A stretch of DNA of 64,000 nucleotides, from the NCBI GenBank assembly GCA_029204225.1, contig MU831568.1, forward strand, positions 64,001 through 128,000, read 5' to 3'. Source of the stretch: Diphasiastrum complanatum (Eukaryota > Streptophyta > Lycopodiopsida > Lycopodiales > Lycopodiaceae). A program made the position numbers and the translations under genes. Every line of letters starts with the position of its first letter. Position 1 is the first letter of the stretch. Under the pieces are notes generated by a model. It made no database searches and was not told the origin of the DNA. It was given only the letters and a program-made list of their open reading frames with translations. Of the stretch, positions 34,682 to 46,405 are shown one piece after another.

Positions 34682-37600
34682 ATGGCAAATATGGAAGAGT
34701 CCATTTTGAGTGAAAGTAGCAAATTGGACGGGATTTCCAACTATGCAGTGTGGAAATTCAAAATGAAAAACATATTGATGGAGAAAGATGTGTGGGAAGT
34801 CGTCACAAGTGATGAGAGAAGGCCACCAAATGAAGCAGACATCAAACTGTTCGACAAAAAGATGAGGAAGGCTTTGACCTTCATTAACTTGTCAGTGAAA
34901 GATCACATCATTACCCACATTTGTGATGCTATTACACCCAGACAGGCATGGGATGTGCTAAAGGAGCAGTTCGAGACATCAAATCCGTCAAGAATCATGT
35001 TTGCAAAGTCAAAGTTGAATAGTGCCCACGTGGAACAAGGAGAGCACATTCAGACGTACATGACCAGAATAAAGACAATGAGAGATGAATTGCATTCTAT
35101 TGGCGAGCGCATACGTGATGTGGAGCTAGTGCACAATGCATTGTGCGGCATTGCGAAAACCTATCAAATGTTCGTGAGCGGAATAACATCAAGAGAAAGA
35201 CTGCCAACCTTTGACGAGCTCACAGGAATCTTGATGCAGAAAGAGCAATGACGAGAAATGGTGAAAGCTAGACGTCAAAATACTAACGATCAAGCACTTG
35301 CGACATGCCAAAAACAAGGCAAGGACAAGGGCAAGAAGAAGTCTAAGCAGCAATTTGCCAAGTCTCAGGAGGATGAGGGAGCTTCCAGTAAAACTAAGAA
35401 AAAAGGCAAGTGCTTCCATTGTGGTAAAAAGGGCCATTGGAAGAGTGAATGTCGCAAATTTCTGGCAGAACAAGTCAAGGAGAAACCAAAACCAGCAGGT
35501 AACCTTGTCGATGAGGGTGAGATTGAAGACTCTAGCATCTTCATATCTGCATTGTCATCTAATCAAGATGATCAAGCATGGTATATTGACTCAGGAGCCA
35601 CAAGACACATGACAGGTAACAAGAATTGGTTCAGTAGTTTGAAGGTGTTGGATAATGGAATATCTGTTTCACAAGCAAATGGTGAGGTGTGCATGATCAA
35701 GGGGATAGGCACCGTTTCAATCCAACTACCTAATGGCAAAAGTAGGATGATCAGGGAGGTACTTTACGTACCAGGTTTGAAAAAAAATCTACTTTCTGTT
35801 GGAGTCATTACTGATGTTGAAAGTAGAATTTGCCCATGATCGTTGCTTTGTGAAGGATGCGAACCAAAATCGATGTGCGAATCTTCTGTATATGGGAAAC
35901 AACACCGGGAGAAGTTCAATAAAGGGGGTGTTGCAAGAGCAAAGAACATCCTGGATTTAATCCACACAAATTGATGCAGGCCTATGAGGACCGTGTCCTT
36001 AGGTAAAGCCTTCTATTTCATGACCTTTATTGATGATATGTCACGTAAAACGTGGATCTACTTCTTGAAGAAAAAATCAGATGCATTTGATAAGTTCAAG
36101 AGCTTCAAAGCATTGGTCGAAAATTAGACAGGTAGGAAGATCAAGGTCCTAAGATCAGATAGTGGAGGGGAGTACAAGTCTAATGACTTCAATGATCTTT
36201 GTGATCAATGTGGGATTAAAAGACAATTTACGCAAGCTCATACTCCTACTCTCAATGGTGTAGCTGAGTGTAAGAATTTTACGATTGTGAAAAGTGCCAG
36301 ATCTATGGTAGCTGAGATGAAACTACCAAAAGATTTTTGGTCAAGCATTTAGCACGACAATCTATCTTCAAAATAGAAGTCCTACCATTGTCATACCAAA
36401 GATAACACCTAAGGAAGCATTCACGAAGAAGAAGCCAAAGGTGAACCACTTGCGAATCTTTGGATGTAAGGCCTTTGTACACATTCCTAAGGAAGAGAGA
36501 CGTAAACTTGACGTAAAAACTATCAAGTGCATATTCCTAGCATATGATGATCGTGTGAAGGGCTATAGATGTTTTGATCCAATCAAAAACAAAATTCATA
36601 TAAGCCGTGATGTTATCTTTGATGAATCCAAGATGTATGAAGACGAGGATACTGACAAGATAGACTCATCCAGTGGGAAAGATGGTATAGTGAGGATACC
36701 ACCTGATGATGATCCATTCATTGACCTTCTGAGTGATGAACATGAGGATACATCTCAAGATACTACTACTCAACCTCAAGAAACAGGTTGGAGAGGTAGT
36801 GATAAACCTTTTGGTGCAAGAAGGATTGAAGTTGCAGGTGACAAATGCAAGGAGAAGGATGTACCGTGGGATACATTTTCACCAGGAAGCTGATCACCTA
36901 ACAGAAGCTCCCTAAGTGGTTTGAGAGATTGTTGGAGAGTCGCGACATAGATGACTTTCCAGGATCATCTAACCAGGGAGAGCTACAAAGATCAACAAGA
37001 GAGAAGATACTACCTGAAAGATATGAAGCAAATTATGCTCTCTTATCTAGTATTATTCAAAGCAAAGAACCTTCGACTTATGGTGAAGCGAAGGATGATG
37101 ACATTTGGGTCAAGGCCATGGGAGAGGAGATGAAGTCAATTGCTAAGCATAGCACATGGGACTTAGTAGAACCACCAGTTGGCAAGAAATCCATTGGTTG
37201 CAAATGGGTATATAGGACCAAGTACCATGCAGATGGAAGTATAGCAAAACACAAAGCAAGATTAGTCAAAGGGTACGCACAAAATAAAGGCATCGACTAT
37301 GAGGAGACCTTTGCGCCAGTTTGTAAGTAGAATACTCTACATCTACTTATTGCTTTAGCTTCACATTTTGGTTGGCCTTTGCATCAGATGGATGTGAAAT
37401 CTGTTTATCTAAATGGTGAGTTAGAAGAAGAAGTGTTCATGGATCAACCTGAAGGCTTTGTAACGAAAGGACAGAAAAATAAAGTATGTCGCTTGAAGAA
37501 AGCGCTTTATGGTCTTAAACAAGCACCACGTGCGTGGTATAGTAGGATTGATGCCTACTTTCATTCAAAGGGGATGGTGAGAACACATTCTGATCCAAAT

Positions 37601-38595
37601 CTATATGTCTTATGCTTTGATGGTATGGTTGCTTTGATTGCTCTTTATGTTGATGACTCGATCATTACGGGAAACAATCAAGAGATGATAGACATGGTCA
37701 AGAAAGACCTCATGGAACAATTTGAGATGACAGATCTCAGCCTGATGCATTATTGCCTTGGAGTAGAAGTTGGCAAAAAGGACATAAAGTGGGTTTAACA
37801 CAGGTGAAGTATGTCAAAGAGTTGTTGCACAGGTTTAGGTTGTAGGATTGCAAACCAATAAACACTCCTATTGAACCAGGTAAAAAGCTTTCTAAGCTTG
37901 ATGAGTCACAGTCATTTGATGCTACGCTATATAGACAGTTAGTAGGGAGCTTGATTTACCTTACCACGACTAGACCAAATATATGCTATGTTGTTGGCAT
38001 TGTAAGTCAGTTTATGGCAGCACCTATGGAAACGCATTGGAAGACAACTAAACTCATTTTGCGTTATGTGAATGGCACTTCAGAGTATGGCTTGATTTAC
38101 AAGAAGCATGATGGTTTACCTGAGTTGTGTGGCTATGTGGATGTGGACTGGGGAGGTGACTATGATGATCGTAGATCCACCACAAGATATATATTCCAGT
38201 TTTGTGGTAATTGCTTTTCCTGGTATAGTAAGAAGCAAAGTACAATTGCTCTTTCCACCACAGAAGCAGAGTATAAGGCAATGTGTAGTGCTACACAGGA
38301 AGCTATATGGTTGAGACAAATCTTGGAAGAAATTGGCATGAAGCAGAAAAATCCCACGACTTTACATAGCGACAGTCAGAGTGGCATTCAGCTAGCAAAG
38401 AATTCAGTGTTCCATGCGAGAACTAAACACATTGAGATTCAGTATCACTTCATACGTGAGAGGTTGCTGAGTCGTGAAATTCATGTTGTTCATTGTAGCA
38501 CAGAAGAACAACTAGCTGATATTTTCACTAAGCCACTTACTGGAGAAAAGTTTGATAAGTTTAGATCAAAGCTTTCTGTACTTAAAGTTTGTTGA
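34682..38595 (+). pseudogene. E5 gag-pol polyprotein, multiply broken
   Basis: Gag starts MANMEESILSESSKLDG at 34682 and runs 189 codons to a TGA at 35249; the same frame then continues with the knuckle CFHCGKKGHWKSEC and protease AWYIDSGATRHMTG. A 5-bp deletion (relative to E4) near 35818 shifts the frame, and a larger deletion removes most of the pre-integrase domain. Integrase follows in pieces: DMSRKTWIYFLKKKSDAF, VLRSDSGGEYKSNDF, then VHIPKEERRKL (36441-36893). Reverse transcriptase spans 36929-37798 with a stop after FAPVCK, a lost Ala in RLV-KGYAQ, and an intact YVDD at 37646-37657. RNase H 37951-38595 keeps VDVDWGG, STTEAEYKA, HSDSQSG and ends FTKPLTGEKF. It has no coding capacity as a whole. 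Confidence 0.93.
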
Positions 38596-38637
38596 CTTTA
38601 AAGCTATGTATATGACTATATAAAAAGTGACTCTACT

Positions 38638-38648
38638 TTAAGGGAGAG
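38638..38648 (+). promoter_or_regulatory. E5 polypurine tract
   Basis: A purine run containing AAGGGAGAG ends directly before AGTTAGAATT of the 3' LTR. Confidence 0.8.
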
Positions 38649-38923
38649 AGTTAGAATTAAAGTTAGAATCACTGTGTTACTGTACTGTGGGTCCTATCAA
38701 TGGATAAGGATCAATTGGCCTCGCCACGAGGCAAGTCGACGGGACACGCGTCCCGCCAACGGCAACCTAGGTTATGCATGGGTTGGCTGAGTGAACAACT
38801 ATATGTACAATGTAATTTCATTTTGAGAAATACAGTTGCTATGTGAGCTTGCTGTGGAAAGTATTTTCTGTCTGTGTTACTGTGTGGCATGATCTATGTT
38901 CCTGTGCAAAGCAAATTCTAAGT
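38649..38923 (+). repeat. E5 3' LTR, AG...GT ends
   Basis: 275 bp from AGTTAGAATTAAAG to AAATTCTAAGT. It carries two adjacent inverted repeats: GCCTCG/CGAGGC at 38718-38732 and CGGGAC/GTCCCG at 38740-38755. The same pair is in E4, and the second also in E8. Confidence 0.92.
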
Positions 38924-41900
38924 AAGGCCACTATACACGAACCACGGACATAATCAATTGGGGTCATGCACTAGCTACCATGGACTGTGCGGATTCCAAT
39001 CGATGTCGTATCGAAACAGCTGCAGAAGATGTGGATATTCTTCCATCTTCTACGGACATTGACACACCCATCATTCCCCTTATGATGATAGACCCCATTC
39101 CTATAGCTTGGTGCCCAGGAGAACCTAGTGTCTCTACTGCCTATGTTTCGTAAGAAGGTATTCTTTCCATGGATGATGTCGAAATGACGGATGATCATGT
39201 ACTCCTCTATCTAGATGCCCAACGTTATCTGTCCAAAGTCATTCCTAAGGAGATCAAATCACCAGGACCGTTGGCTCATGTCCAACTAACATCCAAAGTA
39301 CCAAACACACAAGCATATAGGCCCAAAACCAAATTTTATACTTGGGACGTGTATCTCGATGAAGTCTGGGATACAATCGACGACGATATGGTAAGTGAGG
39401 CCACAACACCACCCATTCAAAAACCACAAAAACCACGGTTACAAAAAAATAACATTACTGATACAAAATTAACCGAGCGACAAAAACAGATGTGTGCAAA
39501 GCTTAAAAAACCAATCAAGCCCTTGTCAGAGGGGACAGACAACAAACACTCTGACAAAGCTTCCACGTCTGATAAAGAATCACCTCAAATGATTCCTAAA
39601 GTCTTAGAACATTTTGTGGACCCACCTTTCGATCTTCCACAGAAGTTCAAAGACTTTACACTGGATGACGTTGTTATCCAGTTACCGCAGCCACATCGGG
39701 AACCTACACCAAGTTCCAATTCCTTTGAAGGACCCGCTAAGACAATTCCACTAAACCTTAAAGATCTTGACGAGGACATAGATTGGATAGTTCATGTTGG
39801 TGTACATTTGTCATCAACCCAACTGTCTAATCTAGAGACTTTATTATGCAAATACAGGGATGTATTTGCATGGAATTATACCGAGACAAAAGGAATCCCC
39901 CCTGAAATAGTGGTACATCGGATTCCTCTAGAAGACAATGCTAAGCCTGTTAGGGCTAAACCTTACCGCAGTAATCCAGTCTATCGTGAGAGGATCGACG
40001 AAGATATTAAGAAATTGCTAGATGCTGGCTTCATTTATAAAGTCCAACATACTGACTGGGTATCACCCATCGTGGTTGTACCCAAGAAAAATGGCAAGCT
40101 TCGTATCTGTGTTGACCTTAAGAAACTTAATGCGGTTACGAAGAAAGACCATTTTCCCTTGCCGCTAACAATCCAAATATTAGAGGAAATGGTAGGAGCT
40201 GAAGCTTTCATCTTCTTGGATGGGTTCAGCGGCTATTTCCTTGTTCAAATAGCCCCTGAAGATAAACATAAAACGGCTTTTGCCATAGAGAGCGCCGTTT
40301 ACGCTTATAACGTTATGTCTTTTGGCTTATGTAACGCCCCCTCAACATTCCAACGGGTCATACAATTGGCCTTTCAAGATCTGTTACATCGGGTCGTGGA
40401 GATTTATCTCGATGATCTAGGTGTACATTCTTCTGCGCTACGCACCTAGACGCCTTGGAGAAAATCTTTATTCGCTGTCATAGGTTTGGCATCTCACTAA
40501 ACGCTGATAAATGCCAAATATGGGTCACCCACGGGGTTGTACTCGGACATATAATATCAAAGGACGGTATTTCTACCGACCTGTCAAAAATCAAGGTTAT
40601 CGTGGACATGCCCCTACCTACAACAGTAAAGGAAGTATATGTCTTCCTCGGTCATACCAACTACTATCGCATCTCTATAATCGACTATGCCGGCAAGGCA
40701 CGTCTCGTTTATTTAGTTGTGGTAGATCCTCATTGGACCGAAGAACGAATTAAGGCCCTTGAGGAGTTGAAGACAACACTCAAAAGGCTCCCATACTCCG
40801 CTCGCCAGATTACACGAAAGAATTCCATGTGCATACTGATGCAAGTAAGTATGCCATTGGAGGTCTTCTTGCACAACTAGGCGAGTATGGCAAGGACTTT
40901 CCCATACATTTCTTAAGCAGGCCACTGGTGCCTACTGAAGTAAACTATGCCACTATCGAGAGAGAAGCATTGGCAATGGTCTATGCAGTACAACAACTAC
41001 GACATTATTTATTAGGCCAGACCTTTGCTTTCTACACAGACCATTAAGCACTCCTATATATCGTTAATAAGTCCTGTAAGACGGGACGAATAACTCGATG
41101 GCTACTAATTTTAGAGGAATTTAAATTCCGTATAGTCGTTCGGAAAGGGTCCCAACATTTCATGGCGGATCACCTTTCTAGACTACCAAGTGCTGAAAAA
41201 GCAACTGCACCAGTCAACGACGATCTTCCTGATGCATGCCTTTTTCAGATCGATGCCACACCCCTATGGGCTGAGGTGATCACTCAGTTCCTCACAATAG
41301 GTCGACTAAAAGAAGGCCTGAGTACAACAGAAATTTTTTCTTTTTTAATAAAAGTAGCGCCCTTTCAATTAATTGCGGGACAACTTTACAAAAGGGGCGT
41401 TGACGACATTATTTGACAATGTGCTTATGAATCTGAGATTCGACCGATCATATCTCAGGCTCATAAGGGCATTGGAGGTGGCCACTTTTCTATTGAAGCC
41501 ACAGCGAAGATTATTCTTCGAGCAGGATTGTGGTGGCCATCTTTGCTTAAAGACACGTTTGTTGTCATTAAAGCATGTGATGTCTGTCAAAGAGCAAAGA
41601 AAAATACAAAAGCAGACTTCACACCATTGACTCCCATTATAGAAGACGAAGCCTTCCATAAGTGGGGGATTGACTTTGTTGGACCCATCAATCCAGCAGC
41701 AAAACATACCCAAGCTTGATACATCCTCATAGCCACAGATTACGCCACTAAGTGGGTAGAGGCCCGAGCAATGAAGGATGCCAACGCAAAAACAGTTGCA
41801 CGTTTTCTTTACGAAAACATTATTACCCATTTTGGCTGTCCCATTGAGCTTGTTAGTGATCACGACATGCATTTTTTAAATGCTGTCGTTGATAATCTCC

Positions 41901-42245
41901 TGCGCCATTACCTTGTCGTTCACGGAAAAAGTACACCATACTATCCTAGGTGTAATGGCCAGGCCAAATCAACTAACAAGACGATCTGTAAAATTCTAAC
42001 CAAGATAGTTGAAACCAGTCGCTCTGATTGGGAAACAAAACTTTTTTCAACTATGTGGGCTTACCGCACCACCCCGAAGAAAGCCACTGGGTGGGTAACC
42101 CCTTTCCACTTAGTATACGGTCAAGAAGCGGTAATGCCCATAGAATTCTTAGTACCTTCGCATGAAGCCACCACCCCACCCACATTGATTACAATGCCAA
42201 CACTGCCAACATCACCATTGGCACAAGTTTTTGGGGGGGAGGAGG
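38924..42245 (+). pseudogene. Ty3/Gypsy pol, degenerate
   Basis: Open frame 39169-40449 holds a linker and reverse transcriptase: KKLLDAGFIYKVQHTDWVSP, VPKKNGKLRICVDLKKLN, FLDGFSGY, SFGLCNAPSTFQR and the active site YLDD at 40404-40415. Frame breaks follow. RNase H reads VHTDASKYAIGGLLAQ, IEREALAMVYAV and FYTDH, then a stop, then ADHLSRLP. Integrase reads WWPSLLKD, CDVCQRAKK, KWGIDFVGP, a stop at 41718, then SDHDMHF and GQAKSTNKT, in which the catalytic Glu is Lys, and ends WAYRTTPKKATG...VYGQEAVMP. The order RT-RH-IN defines Ty3/Gypsy. A G-rich run (42229-42245) could be its polypurine tract. It is not functional. Confidence 0.93.
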
Positions 42246-43190
42246 AGTGGGGATATCCAATCCCCAAGACACGGGAGCAGTCCAACAATCACAAGATCAA
42301 CAATCACAGGCCCAGCAAGTCCACATATTGGACACATCTCAATATTTTGATGTTGCAGACCTGATGGAGATAAGCGATGACAAACCAGAAAAAAAAAATA
42401 GCCAGGAAGAAGTCAGACACCTCCACCTCCACCTCCACCTCCATCTTCAGTTCTAATACCACACCTATTTTTTGGTTTAGCCTCACCATCTCACACCCCA
42501 GATCGATACCCAACCCTCTCTAACCCTAAAAATCTCACTGAAGCAGCCAAACGCTCAATGATTGGCCTATCCGAAACAAGCTACCACATGCTGGTGAGCC
42601 AACATCAAGTTCTAGAGAGCAAGGTCCAACATCAAGACCAAGAGATTGCGCGATATCAAAGGATGGCCAAAGAAAAAAAAAAGAGGCAGTAGAAAGCAGA
42701 TCCGTGATGGCCGGGCAGAAATCCACCTTGGCAGAGGTCCAACAGCAACTGAAGCACCAGATGGTCCAAATCGATCAAGTATGAAATGGATCGTCGGGTG
42801 CAATGATAGTCAATGCTCCTCCAGTCAAGCCTTAGGACATTCAAATCCAGGCCCCACAGGCCTCAGCCATCCGGATGATCCAAGAGCGAGAGGCCGATAA
42901 AAAGAATTTTAAAAACATTGTGACAAAATAAGAGAAGATCATCCTAAAGTCCTAGAAGCAGCTGGAAGAAACAACGAAGGCCCTGTAGCAAGTCTTGGAC
43001 AAGGTGAACCAATTATGGGACACTGAGTGCAAGGCCCAAGCAGGTGCTCATGTAACGAAGCCACGGGACGATGATGGAAATGATGGAGCAGGGAATCAAG
43101 ACGGGCAAATCCACCCATCAGACGGTAGCTCAGGATCGGGTGGCCAGAGAGCCGATGTTGTTTCCATGAGCTTTCCCTGACCCCCTCCCA
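42246..43190 (+). pseudogene. Degenerate coiled-coil ORF after Ty3 pol
   Basis: Discontinuous plus-strand frames read DTSQYFDVADLMEISDDKPE (42247-42456), KRSMIGLSETSYHMLV and HQVLESKVQHQDQEIARYQ (about 42550-42660), then LAEVQQQLKHQMVQID, QLEETTKAL and QVLDKVNQLWDTEC, ending in a Gly/Asp-rich tail (43020-43180). The heptad pattern suggests a long coiled coil. It might be a third ORF of the Ty3 element or the gag of another element. A short (CTCCAC)n-like run at 42415-42445 gives a His-Leu repeat. No family recognised. Confidence 0.4.
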
Positions 43191-44504
43191 CCTATAACCC
43201 TTCCTCCTACTCCGTATTTAATTTCTCTAAAACATTCATTTCAACTTACCCAATTCTTCCATCTCCTCTTTCTTCGTTACCTCCTAGTCAAATAATGGGC
43301 CCATCAAAAGTCCAGCTGACACCTACAAAGCCCAACGGGATGAGTTTCTCCAACAACTCCACTCCCTCGATGCTGCGTATAACTTATTATCTCTGCCTCC
43401 TCCTAAATCATTCACCCCCGCGCCCCTCTCTCCATATCACTCCATCCCTGACCTTAAAGCAGACAGTGCGACGACGAGGTGAACAAGATTCACAAGAAGT
43501 GCTCAAGAGGGCTGGTATGTAGCGGCCAATTGAGGGACTTCCAATTTTGATGAATAAATTTTGCGAATAATAAGCACCTGGTTTTACGGAAGCGAACGAA
43601 AATCCATGCTTTTCCAAGTGCCAAGCGAAAGACATCACCGATGTTGCAGTGGGTCCTGCAACAGATTAGGAGTGGATAATGTTAGCTGATTCTCTAATGC
43701 CGAGCCAAGCTGAAGATAGAAGTTATTTCTCACCCATGACCGAGGAGGTCTCAGAAGGAAGAGAGCAGAAGAAGCTGAGAGCCGAGCATGAGAGCCGAGA
43801 AATACTAGCTAGGAAGATAGTGATTAACTATGTGAGCCTACATGGTGTATCCCAAAGAAGGAATGACCATGTAGGAGCTAGTAACATTTTCTTGAATAGT
43901 TGTAATAAATGTAGACCCCCCTTAAAATAGTAAGAGTGAGCCACCTTTTGATGGTGACCTCTAGTGGAAGGGCAAATTCCACATGTAATGTCTAATTTAG
44001 TGGAATTGCCACATGGGCTCCACATGGGCAGCCTTCTTGCTTATTTAAGGGCCCTCCTCTCTTGTGAGGGAGCTTTTGATTGTATTTTCAAGTTCTCTTG
44101 AGCTAATAAAGAGGCTCCTCCACGAGTTCTTGAAGATCACTAAGCTCTTTGTTCATGGCAATGATCTTGAGTGATATTTCTATGAGCATGCTTGATTCCT
44201 TGCTTGTGAATTAACTAGGTTTTTGTTTCTTGCTCTTGCTTAGTTGTGGATTAGCTTCAGTTCTTGCTTGTGGAATCTTGTATAAATCAGCATTCAAGTA
44301 AACTATAAAGGCTGGAAATGTGGTGTAAATCTTGCATAGTCTTGACATTCTAGTTCTTGATGTTCTTGGATAATCTAGGCATCAAATAATGTGTGCTTCT
44401 TGATTCTTAGATTGTTAAATGCTGCTAGGAATCTTGTTTCTTGTTTCTTGAATCTTCTTTTAGTTTCAGTCATCTTTGCCAATTTTGGCCCTATGAAAGT
44501 CCTA
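43191..44504 (+). other. Probable LTR-like region, no clear gene
   Basis: 43300-43430 gives a short peptide ADTYKAQRDEFLQQLHSLDA with no known match. From about 43840 the sequence looks like a plus-strand LTR: TATTTAAG at 44042-44049, then a transcript-like stretch with AATAAA at 44105-44110. Borders and partner LTR were not found. Confidence 0.45.
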
Positions 44505-44765
44505 CATAAACATGCTATGAATATGAAATTTGATTGTCCAATTTGGAGTTCGTAGAATCGGTGCAAAAGCTAAGGCTTTCTTCAATTTCTCAAATGCTTC
44601 CAATGCCTTAGCCATCCAAATTGGTACAATAGTCAACTTATATATAGATCATGCCAAGTTCGCAAAAAATAGAATGAATATTCGATAATAATTTGCATGA
44701 GCCATCAAATATAAACTCCTCAAATTGTTCCTAGTGGAGGCAACTCCATGTGAGAAATTTCAAGT
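44505..44765 (-). pseudogene. Ty3/Gypsy RT-RNase H relic
   Basis: Minus strand: LRSLYLMAHANYYRIFILFF followed by IWMAKALEAFEKLKKALAF and APILRTPNWTIKFHIHSM. This matches the Ty3 pattern RSFLGHAGYYRRFI..F, F.W...C..AFE.LK..L, AP.L..PDW..PFHIH. The region is short and has stops. It may belong with the Ty3 gag at 45780-46405, the E3-like fragment 44766-45765 lying between them. Confidence 0.7.
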
Positions 44766-45765
44766 AGTTTAGCCAAGATTGGTCATAGTTTGATAATTTC
44801 TAAATACACAATTCTGGCCAATTTCATATTAGACTTAGAGTTTGACATTGAATCTAGTCACAAAAATAGTAGAATTTTTCATTATGGAGGGAAACCAAAG
44901 TTTGAAATTAGGTTTGGACCTGTTATAAAAGGATGTAACTCATGGAAAGAGAAGATCTCTCTCTCTCCTATCTCATTTCATGCTTGTACATGGTTCTCTT
45001 TGGGTCATCTATTCATTGGTGCACTATATTGGTGATATCTTGCAATTTTGTGGGTAGAATGCTCATTAAATGCTATATTCGATCCACACATGTGAAAAAA
45101 AATAGCTTATTGTTTTTGTACGGACAACAACTTTATCATGTTTGATTGATTTTTGGTCAAGATCTATTAGAGTTTGCATCTCATTCATAGAATAGATGCT
45201 AATTTTTCTACATTGGCAATGTTGGTGATTTGTTGTCTTTCTAACGAAAGATTAAGGGACACATTTTGGATCTTAATGATCTGAAATTCTTCACATGGTA
45301 TCAGAGCTATTGTGTTTAGGTAATGAAGGAAGCAATCACATCTATCAAGGATTTGGAAGAGTCAATGCTACAGCATGCTAGATTAACTTCTACTCAAAAA
45401 CCGAGTTCTTTGCATATGTAGATTGGATCTTTTGTAGATCAAAACTCAAAATAGGTTTATATACTTGATCAATTCTGATGTCACACTTCACATATTGGAT
45501 TTGGCCGATTTTTGATGTATTAGAAAAGCCTAAGTAGTGGCTACACGATTGCATATCAATTTTTAGGCAATTGCATGTAGAATTTGAAATATTCAATTTT
45601 TTGTGATTTTGTCAAAACTCTAATTTTGATTGAATATCTAGATTTTCCAAGGTACTGAGCTTCATTTGAGTGTGTTTCAGTCGTAGGAAGTGGCAAGAGT
45701 CATTAGATTGAGAAAAGATCATAGGTTGATCAAGATTTCACTATTCTATGTGTTGATTTGGTTTT
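44766..45765 (+). mobile_element. E3-family LTR-PBS-leader fragment (E6)
   Basis: LTR related to that of E3, with shortened U3, from about 44770 to AAATTCTTCACA (45295). It includes GTTATAAAAGGATGTAACTC (TATA region), the PBS TGGTATCAGAGC at 45296-45307, and a leader similar to E3 until about 45765, where Ty3 gag sequence starts. No gag or pol remains. Older than E3, judging by many differences. Confidence 0.85.
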
Positions 45766-45779
45766 TGCAATGTAGCGTA

Positions 45780-46405
45780 CTGCTCTCGTCATTTAAGTTC
45801 TCTTATGATACTTCATGGTAGCCCTGCAAGCAACCACATAATAACCACATGATTGGGAGTTAGGACTGCATTGCATTTGAATCTTAAGTGCTTGACCCAT
45901 TCTATGTAGTCCCTGACCCTTCTCTTTTTCCCATTTTGACCTTGTTCCGTAGGAGAAAAGGATCTTCCAAGAACTTTCTTGGCTTAAAGTTGTAATGAGA
46001 GCCGCTTTAACCCCTTTCCTCCGATAAGTTGAAGAACCAATCTTGTGCCACAGCTTCCGGAGACATGGGGAACAGCATCAGTTTCTCCACCGGTGTCCGA
46101 TCTCCATAAATCTCACATGCCTGCTTGAAGATCTGGATGAATCTAATAGGATCTGATGACCCATCATATTTAGGTATTTTCATGTGAGGTGCTCTTTGGA
46201 CTACTTGCAAGGGTGCAACAGGTACGGGTTGACCCATAGGATCCATTGGTGTTGGTTTTGCTTCTGTCTCTATTTGCGCAACTGCAACTCTGGGAAGGTT
46301 TGGTGCTTGATTCGCTATTCTTCTGGCTACTGATCGTCTGGATCTCAGATTCATTCGATGGTAGAGTCCAAGGATGTTGGATCTTGCTGATTCAGTAGAA
46401 TTCAA
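45780..46405 (-). pseudogene. Ty3/Gypsy gag fragment
   Basis: ORF 46007-46405 reads KIPKYDGSSDPIRFIQIFKQ, CEIYGDRTPVEKLMLFPMSP and AQDWFFNLSEERG, the classic retrotransposon gag motif (KIPKYDG..DP...W..NL). The frame then breaks, with further gag-like SQESS and WEKEKGQGL fragments down to about 45780. N-terminal residues are Arg-rich. Start at 46405 is simply the first in-frame Met. Confidence 0.8.

Larger units (their letters stand above)
33215..38923 (+). mobile_element. Copia element E5 (AG...GT LTR family)
   Basis: Plus-strand element with 5' LTR truncated at its start (33215-33380), PBS, leader, gag to RNase H pseudogene, PPT and full 3' LTR 38649-38923. It interrupts a Ty3/Gypsy element (gag side ends at about 33214, pol side begins 38924). 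The deletion of the 5' LTR start removed one target-duplication copy, so insertion cannot be proved that way. Confidence 0.92.

Noticed and set aside
43295-43930. Short frames at 43.3-43.9 kb
   Set aside because: No continuity or recognised domain. Kept only as part of an LTR-like region.
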